From contig CM046868.1 of the NCBI GenBank assembly GCA_025617745.1, forward strand, positions 24,357,608-24,421,607: a stretch of DNA of 64,000 nucleotides, read 5' to 3'. The position numbers and the translations under genes are program-made. This document shows positions 10,412-22,293 of the stretch, one piece after another. The notes beneath the pieces are model-generated. The model was given only the letters and a program-made list of their open reading frames with translations. It was not told where the DNA came from and did not search any database. Every line of letters begins with the position of its first letter. Within the stretch, counting starts at the first letter, position 1. Origin of the DNA: Heliocidaris erythrogramma (lineage: Eukaryota > Echinodermata > Echinoidea > Camarodonta > Echinometridae).

Positions 10412-11165
10412 AGGGGAAGTCCAGTCTAAACAACTTGGTTTTATTAGAAGCAGAAAATCAGACCTACAGATCAAAAAAGTTTGAGGAAAATCGGACAACT
10501 AATAAGAAAGTTATGAATATTTTTAGTGGCATGAAAAAGTAAAGAAACAATGAAAATCACTAGACAAATTGGCAACTCGGTCATGGGTTTGTGATGTCAT
10601 TGGTACACAACTCACCAATAATTTTGTTTATATTCATAATACAAATTCTCAAATAGTGTCCAAGAATATGAATATTCACATAACTTGAACCAAATACATC
10701 TATAGTAATATGTTTTTGCATGTATGAACATTTACAAAATATTTCATGAACTTCAAAATATTACATTTCCATAAAAACTCATCTTTTATGTATATTGTAT
10801 AAATATTCATATTTTCATGATTTTTACAGAAAATTATTTATTCTGTATTAGTGTGCCGGTATACATGCAAAAAAATATTACTATAAAAATAAGTTGGTTC
10901 AAGTCATGAGGAAATCACATTCTTGGACAAAAATTTAAATTTGTATTATGAATATAAACAAAATAATTGGTGAGTTGTGTACCCATGACATCACAGTTTC
11001 ATGACTGAGTTGCCAGTTTGTCTAGTGATTTTCATAGTCTCCAGTTTTTCATGCCACTAAAAAATTCATAACTTTCTTATTAGTTTCCTCAAACCTTTTT
11101 TGATCTGTTGGTCTGATTTTTCTGCTTCTATCAAAACCAAGTACATTTTGGACCGGACTTCCCCT
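10412..11165. mobile_element. Foldback MITE with TTAA target duplication
   Basis: Long arms (about 270 bp, imperfect) run from AGGGGAAGTCCAGTC at the left to GACCGGACTTCCCCT at the right. TTAA flanks both ends (10408-10411 and 11166-11169), the signature of piggyBac-type transposition. The AT-rich centre has no coding capacity. A second TTAA-flanked element with unrelated ends lies at 61753-62508. Confidence 0.85.
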
Positions 11166-11169
11166 TTAA

Positions 11170-12214
11170 TCCCTCCGGGCTCGTCCAAGGCAGTGGAGGG
11201 GAGGTCCGCCCATTCCCTATTTAGATGGACCTAACTACTTTGGAAAAAGGGGTGCCCCCAAACCCGGGAAGAACTACCACTGTGACAATAGTAACCTTTA
11301 ACGTGCAGTTATATTTTTACAATGTACTTTAGTAACACTCTACAAATCCGTAAATTATCATTACTTCTACTCTTATAATTCAGAGGTGATCAATGCATGC
11401 TTACCACTGTGCCTACATCAAAGCAGACCAAAAATGTTACCTTAAGTAACGATGAAACAGAAATATTAAAACTTCGATCACATTTAACAGATTCATGATC
11501 ACTTCGGTCAATGGGTTTCCATGCTTTAATACAGCTTGCATGTGTCTCTAAATAGTATGGAAAGCGAGATGCACTTTTTTACGAACATTTATGGAATGCC
11601 AACAGTCACACTATATATTTTATTTTTATGTTATGTATGTGTGCATTTCTTATGTATGACGTTTATTATGATTGGTTGGTTATTCTTTTGACAAATCCTA
11701 TGTGATAGAAAATAGGTACACTTTTGGGACAGTGCATGCCCTTTCAGTCATTAACCTTGTTTCTGTGTGTATACGTGTGTGTAGGGAAGTATCATCTATG
11801 CATACAGCATGCACTAGTGCACTCACTCTCCTAGGCATTGTATACCATGTACATACATGTATTGTGATGTAAGACTAAGAGGTTTTTCTCGAGATTTGTG
11901 TAGGAAGACAAAGTCTCTTGGGCAGATGATTGTTGAACTTATTATGAGAGAAAATTGTTACTAGCATGTTTGGGAAGAGTATAGTATTACTGTTGCTAAT
12001 AATAGTATGTGATGATATATGAGAAAATATGTAACATAGAATTAGAAAGGACAAAGATAGCATCAGCAGTGCTAATGGGATCAAGTAGGTTATGGGTATA
12101 TGCTGTGTCAGTTGAAATATTAATTTATTGGTTACTGTTGAATTAGACTGTTTTACAGTTTTATGAAACTTCAGACATAATTAGATGATAGATTAAGGAT
12201 ATTGGGTATACATG
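11170..12214. other. Intergenic or intronic, nothing recognised
   Basis: AT-rich sequence without a supportable gene or clear repeat. It lies upstream of the first visible exon of the SLC7 gene and may be intron, but no exon with the expected upstream transporter residues was found. Confidence 0.4.
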
Positions 12215-12291
12215 TACTACTACTACTACTACGACTACTACAACTACTAATACAACAACTATTACTACTACTATTACTACTAGTACTTCTC

Positions 12292-12330
<39 letters not shown>

Positions 12331-12348
12331 ATACAACTACTCGTACTT

Positions 12349-12391
<43 letters not shown>

Positions 12392-12441
12392 AACTGCTGC
12401 TACTTCTACTACTACTACTACTACTACTACTGCTACTACTA
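12215..12441. repeat. (CTA)n microsatellite
   Basis: About 225 bp of ACT/CTA trinucleotides with scattered interruptions (GTACTTCTC, CAACTGCTG). The long leucine-rich frame across it is a by-product of the repeat. Confidence 0.95.
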
Positions 12442-13103
12442 GAAGTAAGAGGACTTGTTAAGAGAACAAAGAAATCTAGACTCGGTTAACCTTGTAGATA
12501 AGAAAAATAGATACAAAAAAATAGATACAATAAAAACACATCATAAATGTTGAGGATAGGGAGCCGGTCATATGGTCATCACAAAACAAAGGGAGATAGT
12601 GTGTTTTTCGTGACAATAGGGTGACAAGAAAAACTTTGCAGCTTTTTAAACGTAGGAATCGCATGGATATTGACTCCCACTCGTCCCCTCTCCATGATGT
12701 CCGTGAATAAGATTTTGTTTTTTTAATAAACTTTTTATATTTGATTCTTTTATGCTGATTATCTGTTTTATTTCATTTTCGTTATTGTATTTATTCCTGT
12801 TCAGTGTTATTAAACACTCCCAAATCATTTATTGTGACTTTTGTTTTGTAGAAAAAAAAGATGGAAATAAACTTTTCTCTGAAATTCTGAAGTCGTTCAG
12901 GCAATTTTCACATTCAGTTGATTTTAATTATTTATTGTATTTACGAAAAATCGGCCAAAGTCCAAAATGTCTTTTTCGTCTTACTTTTCACATTATACTC
13001 TATCTAAAAAAAGGGAGAGTGATATAACTAAAAATCACATCATGTTTATGTATTTTGATTTGCATATAGCAATGTGTCCATGTATATCACACTTTATTCG
13101 CAG
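12442..13103. other. Probable intron, nothing recognised
   Basis: AT-rich sequence ending in the acceptor TTATTCGCAG that starts the first visible SLC7 exon. No other exon or repeat is supported. Confidence 0.45.
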
Positions 13104-16100
13104 GTACGCCCTCAACATTGTAGTGGAAGAATTGAAAGACCCTTACAAGTAAGAATTCATCAAATTTGAAAAGGAAAATAAATTTCTGTAGTCGCAAGAT
13201 GTTGTATTATCTCCTTTATACAATTATCTCAAACATAAAAACGAAAATATATTTTTGAAATATCTTTACGTGCATGACGCATGTAGAAAAAAACCCCGGA
13301 AATTTCAGCATGATTGATTTTCTTTATTCATATATAACCATGAAGTGCATTGTATTGTTAAACATCTTTTATTTATTCCAAATTTATTTTCTCCAAAGAG
13401 ATTGATTTATCGACATTTTTATTCATGATATTAGAGGATGAAACTACGATTTCGTGAATAGCTCTGTTAACGAGGATTACTAAATGCCAAAGAATACTGT
13501 GAAATCGATTGCAAGATTCGGTAGCAATTATTTATCTATTTCTGGCCATATCTTACCATTTACAGCTCACGCGTTGTAACCATGATCATGTCTACTTGTG
13601 ATAAGCCTTTCAGAAAGAATTTCCGAGCCAAAATCGACCAAAGTTGAAGGAGCAAAAAGTTGAATTATTCTTGACGCTCGTCTTTTCTTTTTAAGGATCA
13701 GAGTTTAATGCGATAACATTGCCATGATACGTCGATCGTTTAGAAAATGTGGAGATAATATAGATAATGTGTATGTATGTTAGGATTATTTGTTCCGTAT
13801 ATATCTTTTTGTTACACCCATCACGAATAATCCATGGTCATGCATTTTCTTCCATATCATTACTAGCTATAGCCCTACTTCGCAAGGTCGCGGAGATCAA
13901 TGTATGCGATATTGTACAATATTGTTACTGTCCTTAAGATAGGCTTGTATATATATAATGAGTCACTGACACAATTTTTTTTTACTTATGTTGCATACAG
14001 TGATTGTAACCATATCACAGAGTTTATCGCCTATGTTATATACAATGATATGATTTATGACCCAATTTTGCCACAACTAAAAAAATCATACATTTATACA
14101 TAAAGAGTATTATGATATAAATATATATATATATTAATTTTGTTGCAAATTTCAATTCTTTTAATTCTATACTACATGTATTTGCCTCAATAATGACATT
14201 TTGCCAACTAGGGTATACTCTTACTTGAAAATGGGGTGAAAATTCAGAGCGAAATGACACTTGTCATGAAAGAAAAAGAAAGAGGGAGAGTTAGAATGAT
14301 TTTAGTGGATTTTAAAGATCAGAAAGAGGACAATTTCTCCAAATAGGGAGGATAAATGTTTGATGTACACTTTTGCGGCTATTGAAAATAATTTCAAGAG
14401 TGCCTTTCAAGATTCCAAACAGATTCCAAGTACTTTTTAAATCAGAATTATATACAACAAATTCTCCATGGAACATTACTAAAATTGTAATTAAGGATAG
14501 ATCATTATCAAGTACATTCTATCAGACAATTACCTATTTATAGTTATCCGAGGGGTACTTTGGGTAATTTTAGGTGTCTTGGAGGATATCTTAGGGTATA
14601 CTCAGGATGGGGGTTGAGGGCTGGCAGTTGCCGTGGTGCTAGCTAGTCCAGGGTAGATCATCTGGATACAATAAAATGAGACTTATATACTACCGTTTGA
14701 AAGAACATTACCTTGCACTCAGCATTTTCATCTGCAGTTTGGTAAGATACACAATGACGGTTCGTTATAATAGCGGAATTGTTGCAAATGATATGAATTT
14801 TTCTTAAACGCTCAACAGAAACCTACCTCGTGCAATCGTCATCACCATCGTCACTGTGACCATTATCTATGTTCTTACAAACATCGCCTACTTCGCTGCT
14901 CTATCACCAGAGGAACTCCTAGCTTCAAATGCTGTCGCAGTGGTCAGTATATAATACAAATTAATGTATAGGAATATAGAGGCAGAGCTATAGTAGGCCT
15001 AAGTGGGGTTTTTATACCCCCGCCAAACGAAGTTTGAAGGGAGTAGATCAGTATAAAGGTATCAGCGTACGGTCGGGCGGTCGGGCGGTCGGTCCGTTGC
15101 AAATCTTGCGTATCGAATTACATGTACTTCCTCATTTATCGAACATTGCTCATGAAATTAGGCACACACATTGTTCTTGTGGTAAAGATGTGCAAGACAT
15201 ACATGTATTGTTTCAATGTGCGGCAAATGCGTTGCCATGGTAACGACATATGGCAATAAAACGGGAAAATGTTGCAAATCAAACGACTTCCTCATTTTTG
15301 GAGCAATGCTCAGGAAATTTGGCACACACATTGGGGCGGAGGTATTAATCACCGTCAGTGATATTGTAGCTTTAGTGGGCAAGCAAAGAAAAAAGTTTTC
15401 ATTTTTTTGTGTGTGTGCATGCTGGGATGATCATAGGAAAAATCGGGTATATTGTACAATTTTTCTTCAGTTATTTTTAAAGGAGCATATAACCGTTATT
15501 AATAGTAGACATACTTATTTTTGGCAGAAAACTTCGGTAACATTTCTAAAATATTAGTGTATTTTGACTGGTATTAATTCTTTGCGTTCTCTTTTGACAG
15601 ACATATGGGGCCAAAGTATTGGGAAGCTTTGCCTGGATCATGCCTGTATCTGTGGCTCTCTCCACTTTCGGTGCGGCTAATGGAAATATACTGACCAGCT
15701 CACGGTAAGATTATTGATGCTACCAAATTGGGATATTTGTGTAGCCCCCTACAACCCCTACCTTTTCCAAAATAAAACTAATTTTTACGTAGACTTCCAG
15801 ATCAGTCGTTTATAATGAATTAAAGTAGTGAAAATATTGACGCAAAATAAAAAAAATAAAAATCAAATAATTTACTTGAATATTTAAAAATATAAAGCGC
15901 TTTACCTATAGTCTTGCATATCAGTCTTTTTTTTCGTTAAAATGAAAAATAATGATCCATATCTTTCTGTGTATGGAATTCATTTTTTATGTAAACTAGT
16001 CTAACTGCATAAGTTATTAAAAATGAAATTACAAATAAAAATTAATTGCCATTTTTACTTCTTTGTAAACAATTTTTAGGCATTACTCCCAGCGTTAAAG

Positions 16101-19100
16101 ATCTTATGCTCGATCTGTAATTAAAATCACAAGTCAGAAAAAATTAGAACCAGCGGGATTCGAACCTGTCATCTACCGCTTGCCGGGCAGCGACTTAACC
16201 ACCAGGCTATTCTGGTTCACGGCCAAGTCACGATGAACTGGAATCAAATACCCAAGATCCTCTTCTTTCTGACTCGGTGCCCGGCAAGCAGTAGATGACA
16301 GGTTCGAATCCGGCATGGTTTCAAATTTCACATAGAAAGATATGGATCATTATTTTTCATTTTAACCAAAAAAAAGACTGATATGCAAGACTTTAGGTAA
16401 AGCGCGTTACATTTTTAAATATTTAAGTAAATTATTTGATTGTTTTTATTTTTTTATTTTGCGTCAATATTTTCACTACTTTAATTCATTATAAACGACT
16501 GATCTGGAAGTCTATGTAAAAATTAGTTTTATTTAATTTTCAATCTGTACCTTCAATTTTGATTATTTCAATTTAAAAGACTGATGTGTAAGACTAGTTT
16601 ACGTCAATGGTGTAGGAATTTCTATTCCTTAAATTCGATTATAAACGACTGATGTGGAAGACTAGTTAACGCACCCTTTCGAGAAAGCCCCCCCCCCCCC
16701 CCGCTTGTCTCGAAAGGGTGCGTTGAACGCTCCCCACCGCGCCGCACCGCACCCTTTCGAGATAAGCCGGCAAATTGTATACCACAGACTAATGCTTGCT
16801 CCTACTAGTTTTTACAAGAGATAGAGCTTACATATAAGACAAAGTCGCTCACAATAAAAAATCTAACATTTGCAATATTTATTTTCTCTACAGATTATTC
16901 TTTGTAGGTGCTCGTGAGAAGCATCTTCCCGACATCCTATCCATGATCAACATTGAGAGAAATACACCTGTGCCATCATTATTATTTACAGTAAGTTTTT
17001 TTTAAGAGAGGACACTGAATGTCACTAGAATATTTTGAATAAGAAAAAGAAAGGTTGTTGGAATTAATTCCATGATCAACAACAAAAGAAAAAGCTTGTT
17101 ATATTAACCATTAGTTTTCAGCTTTAATATAGCGCTATACCATGCACATGTTTATCAACTTTCCTAAATATAAAGCCATTGTAAAATTGTCTTTAGCAAA
17201 ATTTTCTGGATCACTTTGGACATCGAACATGAATCATAGGGAATGAATCAAAATCGTGCTATATGTAACTATAAGAATGTAGTTAGATTAGGATGATGAT
17301 CAGTTCAATATTGTTTTTTAAGGGGATACACCCTAAACAATACATATATATAAACAGTAATTGCAACTTCAAAAAACTAAACAAAGAAGGGTGTCCTTAC
17401 ATAATAGAGTATGAGAACATGATACATGTTACATAATTATAGTTCATGTCTTTCTGTAGGTTGTTTGTCAGCCCAAGTATCATGTGTATATTTCAGAAGA
17501 ACACTAACAGAAATCTTTCGCATTTACTGAATATGTATACTCTGATATGATAACAATGCATGACGATGTCAACTCTTTGGTTATTTGCTATCATCCTATC
17601 AATTGTTAGCCCTTTATGATCACTGACAAACCTGCCACATAATTACTTTGAATATATTTGTATTAGTTTAGGGATTCAAAAAGTGGGTTTTGATATGCCA
17701 GCATTGGGGTACTGACACATTGCTGCATTCATATATCTATCCTCTATCAATATTCTTAACTAGGGTAAAGTGATCTTTGTTTTTCTCAAGTGGATAATGT
17801 GAAAGGATATATATTATTGATGTTGCTAAAGACGATAGAGGGAATTGGCTGGGTATTATCTCCGAATTTCTGGGCAAAATCGCCCAAAGCAACATCACAG
17901 TCCGCAACAACAAAACAGAAAATAATCAACTGTTAGTGTAACTTTTAGACAATGTTTTTTTTTTCATGATACAATCCCATGATCAATACTCGATTTCATG
18001 TCCTAGTTTTATTTGTTCTTTTCATCTTATTGACAGTCTTTACTAACCATCTTATACTCGTTGGCTGGGGATGTCTTTACCATTATCAACTACTTCAACT
18101 TCGTGACATGGTTCAGCAGTGGTCTGGCCGTAGCTGGTCTAATCTGGTTGCGATACAAGGAGCCTGATAGACCCAGACCATACAAGGTAAGACTGACAGG
18201 GAAATGGTATATTATATTGGACATGGTATGTGATAAGATGCTCCATCGATGTATATCAAGTTTCAGGATTTTTTGTCGCTCCATGGCTGAGATTGGGGCT
18301 GGGAGTGATCCCGCCCTTCCCCAGCCGAGAAAGCACTAAAATAAGCTAGGATCTTTAGGCTCAGTCATTTTTAATTTTTATTAGTTTACATTGAATTCCT
18401 CATAATAGATGGTGTAATCCAAGTCCTGAGTTAAATAGGAAATTGAAAGAGAATTTAGCATGAACAGCATCTTAAAAGTTGAATCGCTATAAAATATTTA
18501 TATTAGAAGTTTCCATATTCAAGAGAAATTCCTACTTATGTTCACTGTTAAAAAAAAGACCTTGGTAATACATCTATATATTTTTTTTATATTATGTGCA
18601 ATTCTTGGTATCATTCTTTCTTGGAAGAGATTCAAATTAAAAACTGAATAATGGAAAGTAAACAATGTTATAGATGTATTGAACATGTCACGTGTGCATA
18701 TTTTTGCAGTCTCCTGTTGAATGTCTGATACATTGAATACACCAGGGCTGTGTTTAAAACATATGTTATGTTATCAATAACAAGTTGCAATAATTGATGT
18801 AAACTACTGAAAACGGTGCATTTGATTGACTGTGAGCAATTTTCTTTGCAGAATTTGGGCTCTTGTTATTGACAACAAGTTTATGAATCAGGGCCCGGTT
18901 CTTTTTCTCTGTTGGCTGTTTATACATGTATCAAACACTGGTCATCGTAGCAGACATTCATTCTCCCTTTCTTTGTATCTGTTTTTCTTGACCCGATAGG
19001 TAAACATTTTTCTTCCAATCATCTTCGTCATCGCCTGCGTCTTCCTCATCGTCGTGGGCACCATCGCAGCCCCGATCGACACCGTCATCGGATTTGCCAT

Positions 19101-19765
19101 CATGTGCACTGGAATCCCAGTCTACTTCTTCATCGTGAGACCCAAGAAGAAACCTGAGATCATTGTCAAAGCCAATGGTAGGTGGTTGTCAGCGGTGGAT
19201 TCAGGAGGCACAGCCGGCCCATACCCCCTATTGAAAACAAAGAAGAATGTTCTCCCCGCCCCATTTGTGTTAGTGCAAATTATCTTACCTACCTCTGTAT
19301 GTATAATACTACTCACATAAATGAACATATCAATAGCCATATGTTAATTACAAATGTGCATGGAAAAGGAGAGCACCCCCCCCCCCCCTAAAAAAAAAAG
19401 AAATCACTCTGACTTTAGTCTTACTTTACCAGGGTGGCTTCATCGGTGATTTCAACACTGGTTTTCAAGAAGGCCCTGCAAAATGACAAACATAACATTA
19501 TAATACTAGATATGAACATTATAAAAAATCATGATCAAACAAAACAGTCAAGATGAAATTCCAATACCTTGGGTTTCTCCTAGAAGGAAAATACACGTCA
19601 CAGAGTTTATCCCTCCCCTGTTTTTTTCAAGGAGTGCAGGGGATTTGATGAGGAGGATAGAAAATACTATACGTTAATATTCTCTATTTTCTATCTGTTC
19701 TCTCCGCAGATTTCATTACCCACTGGTTGCAAAAACTGATGCTTGTTGTTGCGGAAGTAAGATAG
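13104..19765 (+). CDS. SLC7 LAT-type amino-acid transporter, C-terminal half
   Basis: Seven exons join in frame with GT/AG introns: 13104-13148, 14819-14942, 15601-15704, 16894-16990, 18037-18186, 19000-19177, 19710-19765 (stop TAG 19763-19765). The first reads [15 protein letters not shown], matching the conserved segment before TM7 in heteromeric amino-acid exchanger light chains. Later exons carry [10 protein letters not shown], the [10 protein letters not shown] helix, [13 protein letters not shown], the INYFNF helix and [13 protein letters not shown], all LAT signatures. The last exons give two membrane helices and a short cytosolic tail. Family members exchange neutral amino acids at the plasma membrane with an SLC3 (4F2hc-type) partner. 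Upstream exons (TM1-6) were not found and may lie left of the window or beyond the LINE. Introns carry several MITEs. The exact paralogue is unknown. Confidence 0.92.
15010..15350. repeat. Interspersed repeat with TATACCCCCGCC end
   Basis: Begins TTTTTATACCCCCGCCAAAC and ends GGGGCGGAGGTATTAA, giving a short imperfect inverted repeat. The interior has two related halves with GTTGCAAATC, ACTTCCTCATTT and GGCACACACATT motifs, so it looks internally duplicated. It lies in an SLC7 intron. Short frames inside are not genes. Confidence 0.6.
15768..16537. mobile_element. Foldback element with tRNA-like sequences at its centre
   Basis: Inverted arms of about 200 bp: 15769-15976 reads AAAATAAAACTAATTTTTAC onward and 16330-16537 is its near reverse complement. 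Between the arms lie tRNA-like sequences in opposite orientations (16146-16218 minus, 16275-16320 plus partial). Extra copies of the AACGACTGATGTGGAAGACT arm motif extend the right side to about 16665. The whole lies in the intron between SLC7 exons 3 and 4. Confidence 0.8.
16146..16218 (-). tRNA. tRNA-like sequence inside a foldback
   Basis: On the minus strand the acceptor is a perfect 7 bp pair (GAACCAG with CTGGTTC). It has an A-box-like TAGCCTGGTGGTTAA, a loop GCCCGGCA and an exact B box GGTTCGAATCC. The T-stem does not pair well and the sequence sits inside an inverted-repeat element, so a tRNA-derived repeat is more likely than a functional gene. A partial copy lies in the opposite orientation at 16275-16320. 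Confidence 0.5.
16668..16760. repeat. Hairpin with poly(C) loop and extra arm copy
   Basis: A perfect 17 bp inverted repeat AACGCACCCTTTCGAGA (16668-16684 and 16708-16724) encloses a poly(C) loop. A third copy of the arm, GCACCCTTTCGAGA, follows at about 16747. Intron of the SLC7 gene. Confidence 0.85.
18744..18896. repeat. MITE of the GGGCCCTGTTTCATAA family
   Basis: Ends GGGCTGTGTTTAAAA and TTATGAATCAGGGCCC, with TTATCAATAACAAG/CTTGTTATTGA-type inner arms. Related copies are at 51559-51707 and 51722-51867, with more distant ones near 44971 and 62811. In the last long SLC7 intron. Confidence 0.65.
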
Positions 19766-20090
19766 TCGCATGCGAACTTCAACTGCCCATACAACCAAAG
19801 CTCAGAAGGAAAGGATCAAGTTATTTTTTCAATATTTCAAATCGTCATACCAATAGGCCCAGTTTACAAGTGTATTCACATACCTTGTAATGAAATATTA
19901 CAGTCATTTTACAAGTTTAAGTGCCCCCCCCCCCCCCTTTACTCAATCCTGGATCCGCCCCTGACCCAAGTCGCTACTTTGAAACTTGGTGTGCCCCCCA
20001 GTCATGAAATCCTGGATCCGCCACTGTATTGGATACTACTGTAACTAGAGCACTCGGAGGGGGGACCAGTCCAAGTACATGTATCCCCCG
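19766..20090 (+). other. SLC7 3' untranslated region start and G-run repeat ends
   Basis: Follows the stop codon directly. It carries a poly(C) tract at about 19925-19937 and two copies of the repeat end CCTGGATCCGCC[C/A]CTG (about 19960 and 20011). The transcript end was not located. Confidence 0.45.
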
Positions 20091-20570
20091 AACCCGTCAC
20101 CCATCCCCCATTTGAATCAATGTTGTGACTGAAATGGATGATCCGACAAAACTGTAGCCGGTAGAGCGCTCACAAGAAAACCTTTACCATTTCTTTTAAA
20201 AATATGGTTACCATGACAACAATGACTCCGCCCGCACCAAAAATAATAGGCGTCTTCATCTTACCATAATGCACCTCCATGCGAAATTTGAAGGTGATCC
20301 GACAAGAACTGCAGCCGGTATAGCGCTCACAAGAAAAGCTTTACCATTTCTTTTAAAAAATATGGTTACCATGGCAACCATTATTCCGCCCACACAAAAA
20401 ACAATAGGCGTCTTCATCTTACCATAATGCACCTCCATGCGAAATTTGAAGGTGATCCGACAAAACTGCAGCCAGTAGAGGCGCTCACAAGAAAATCTCT
20501 GCGGCGGACGCGGACGCGGCGCTACGATGCCAAATCCATAGTATCCCCGAACACTTAGTTCGGGGGATAC
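20091..20570. mobile_element. MITE with GTATCCCCCGAAC ends and tandem core
   Basis: Terminal inverted repeat GTATCCCCCGAAC / GTTCGGGGGATAC. The core has a unit of about 156 bp beginning GTGATCCGACAA at 20138, 20293 and 20451. It includes a TATGGTTACCATG palindrome and CCGCCCACACCAAAAA. Fragments of the same family flank the LTR retrotransposon at 31468-31563 and possibly 38345-38374. Confidence 0.75.
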
Positions 20571-20956
20571 AATTACTTAGTTACTATCCATTTTCACTTT
20601 TTTATTAGTCGATGGCATGCGTGCATAGTAACGCCCTTCTGCCAGCCATACGTTGAAATTATGTTTCCTAACAAGAGTTTATTATGATGGAATGAAAATG
20701 ATGTTTTGAAAGGACCAAGTTTATTGAGCACAAATTGTCTTAGGCGACAGAAAAAGAAACGTATAAAAGAAATATATACACTTTGATTAAATGATTCATG
20801 AGCATGCCTTCTTTCAAACTTTCCTCTCAATCGAGACAGGTCTGTTTATATATGCGACCGTGTCTTTTAGACTTTCACTCATATTCATATTTCACTGTCG
20901 TAGTTGGATCTTTAGAAAATTAATGATGCCAAAAAAAACTGCCACGTGACTAGTGA

Positions 20957-21149
20957 CCAATAGAGGGTTCTCACGGCAGCCATGCTGGAGGACATAATAA
21001 AAACCTGTGCATCAGACTATGAAAAGCCATTGTTGTCATGGTCTAGTGCACAGGTTTGGATTGTTATGTCCTCCAGCATAGCTGCATCACAGAACTCCTA
21101 AAGACGTCTTTAGGAGTTCTGTGAGCTGCATCTGAGAACCCTCTGTACA
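20957..21149. mobile_element. Foldback MITE containing a 38 bp palindrome
   Basis: Left arm GAGGGTTCTCACGGCAGC...GGAGGACATAA and right arm TTATGTCCTCCAGCATAGCTGCA...TGAGAACCCTC form an inverted repeat of about 75 bp per side. The right arm is interrupted by a 38 bp perfect palindrome (21087-21124) that the left arm lacks. Confidence 0.85.
21087..21124. repeat. 38 bp perfect palindrome between GCTGCA direct repeats
   Basis: The half-site TCACAGAACTCCTAAAGAC meets its exact reverse complement with no spacer. GCTGCA precedes (21081-21086) and follows (21125-21130). The host foldback's other arm has no equivalent, so this looks like a tiny insertion with a 6 bp target duplication. Confidence 0.85.
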
Positions 21150-22192
21150 CAAATCACTGGTCAAAATGAATGATCAAGTTTCTTTATCGCATTGTGTGTG
21201 AGATGTATTTGTAACAGGCACGTAAACCAAACTCTTGCCTTTCATTAGCATACGGTGTTGAGAAGGAAGCGTAAATGTAATGTACAGTTAAATGCTTTAA
21301 TGGTTGTTATTGCTGTCATATTTCTTCCTCTTTTATGTGTACAACATTTTAGGCATCAGGATCATTTTATTTTTAAGAAAAGATAAAAGAAAATGCATTT
21401 TTATGATGCAACTTGCAACTTTGCAGATGTGTGTAAAACAAATATGTGTGATGTATGTTGAGGTCTTGGCCTTTTTAAATTCATGAAACTCATTGAAAAT
21501 CTGTAGCGTCACTGTCTTGAGGAACTTTGATGAATTTTTATTAGTGGCATTATCGATCATCGAAACAATTTATTTGTTTAACTTATTAGACTTATAAAGC
21601 ATGCCTTTTTCTAGATTGTCTACATGTATGAGAAATGAGTTCCTATGTACGAATTATTATTCAATCATGTACTTGTACGTCAAAATACTTCTTATCTTTG
21701 CCTGTTAGCGAAAGACATTCCATAAAATAGTGAATCATCAAATCAGGGTTATATTAACTTAAAGGAATTGTTACTCGAGCTAAATACTGATGCAAAACCA
21801 ATGTCGAGTTTCAACTCTTCTGATACAACATAATTATACTATGTATTTAAGTCAAGTGCCAAGAATCTAATAGGAATGATATAAAGTGCTATATATTCCT
21901 TAATGCTCAGAAATATATTTTCTTAGTCACAATAGAAACATGTTGGCAAACTGCATCAACATATTTATCTCGTTGATCAGATAAAGGCAACATAAGCGTA
22001 TGTTAATGTATATAGAAGATATAAATGAGCACTGTTTTAAAGATGAGTTATCATGATTATAAATACCAAGGATATGCTTCATTAGGATCATATAGGCTTC
22101 ATTTTGAAGGACTAATGTATTGGCTCGGAATTAAATGCAAATGAAATACTCAATGTCGACTTGATTTGTACATGCAACAAGTTATGATGAAA
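21150..22192. other. No gene recognised
   Basis: AT-rich sequence downstream of the SLC7 stop codon, possibly long 3' UTR or intergenic. No repeat family or conserved coding was recognised. Confidence 0.4.
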
Positions 22193-22293
22193 TTCTCATT
22201 AATTTGGATTCGTTCATAAGAATAACTAACAGTGAATATGAAATAAGATGAGCTTTGTAGGTTTGCGTGGTGGAACATTCAGAATGTGTGAAA
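22193..22293 (+). repeat. About 100 bp repeat shared with 30183-30285
   Basis: TTCTCATTAATTTGGATTCG...GTGTGAAAGT is nearly identical to 30183-30285, with about four differences. Edges are sharp, so it is a repeat fragment, but the family is unknown. Confidence 0.8.

Noticed and set aside
12202-12489. Long leucine-rich open frame
   Set aside because: It is a translation of the (CTA)n microsatellite.
15034-15557. Cys-rich frames in an SLC7 intron
   Set aside because: They overlap a dispersed repeat with TATACCCCCGCC ends and lack splice signals that keep the SLC7 frame.
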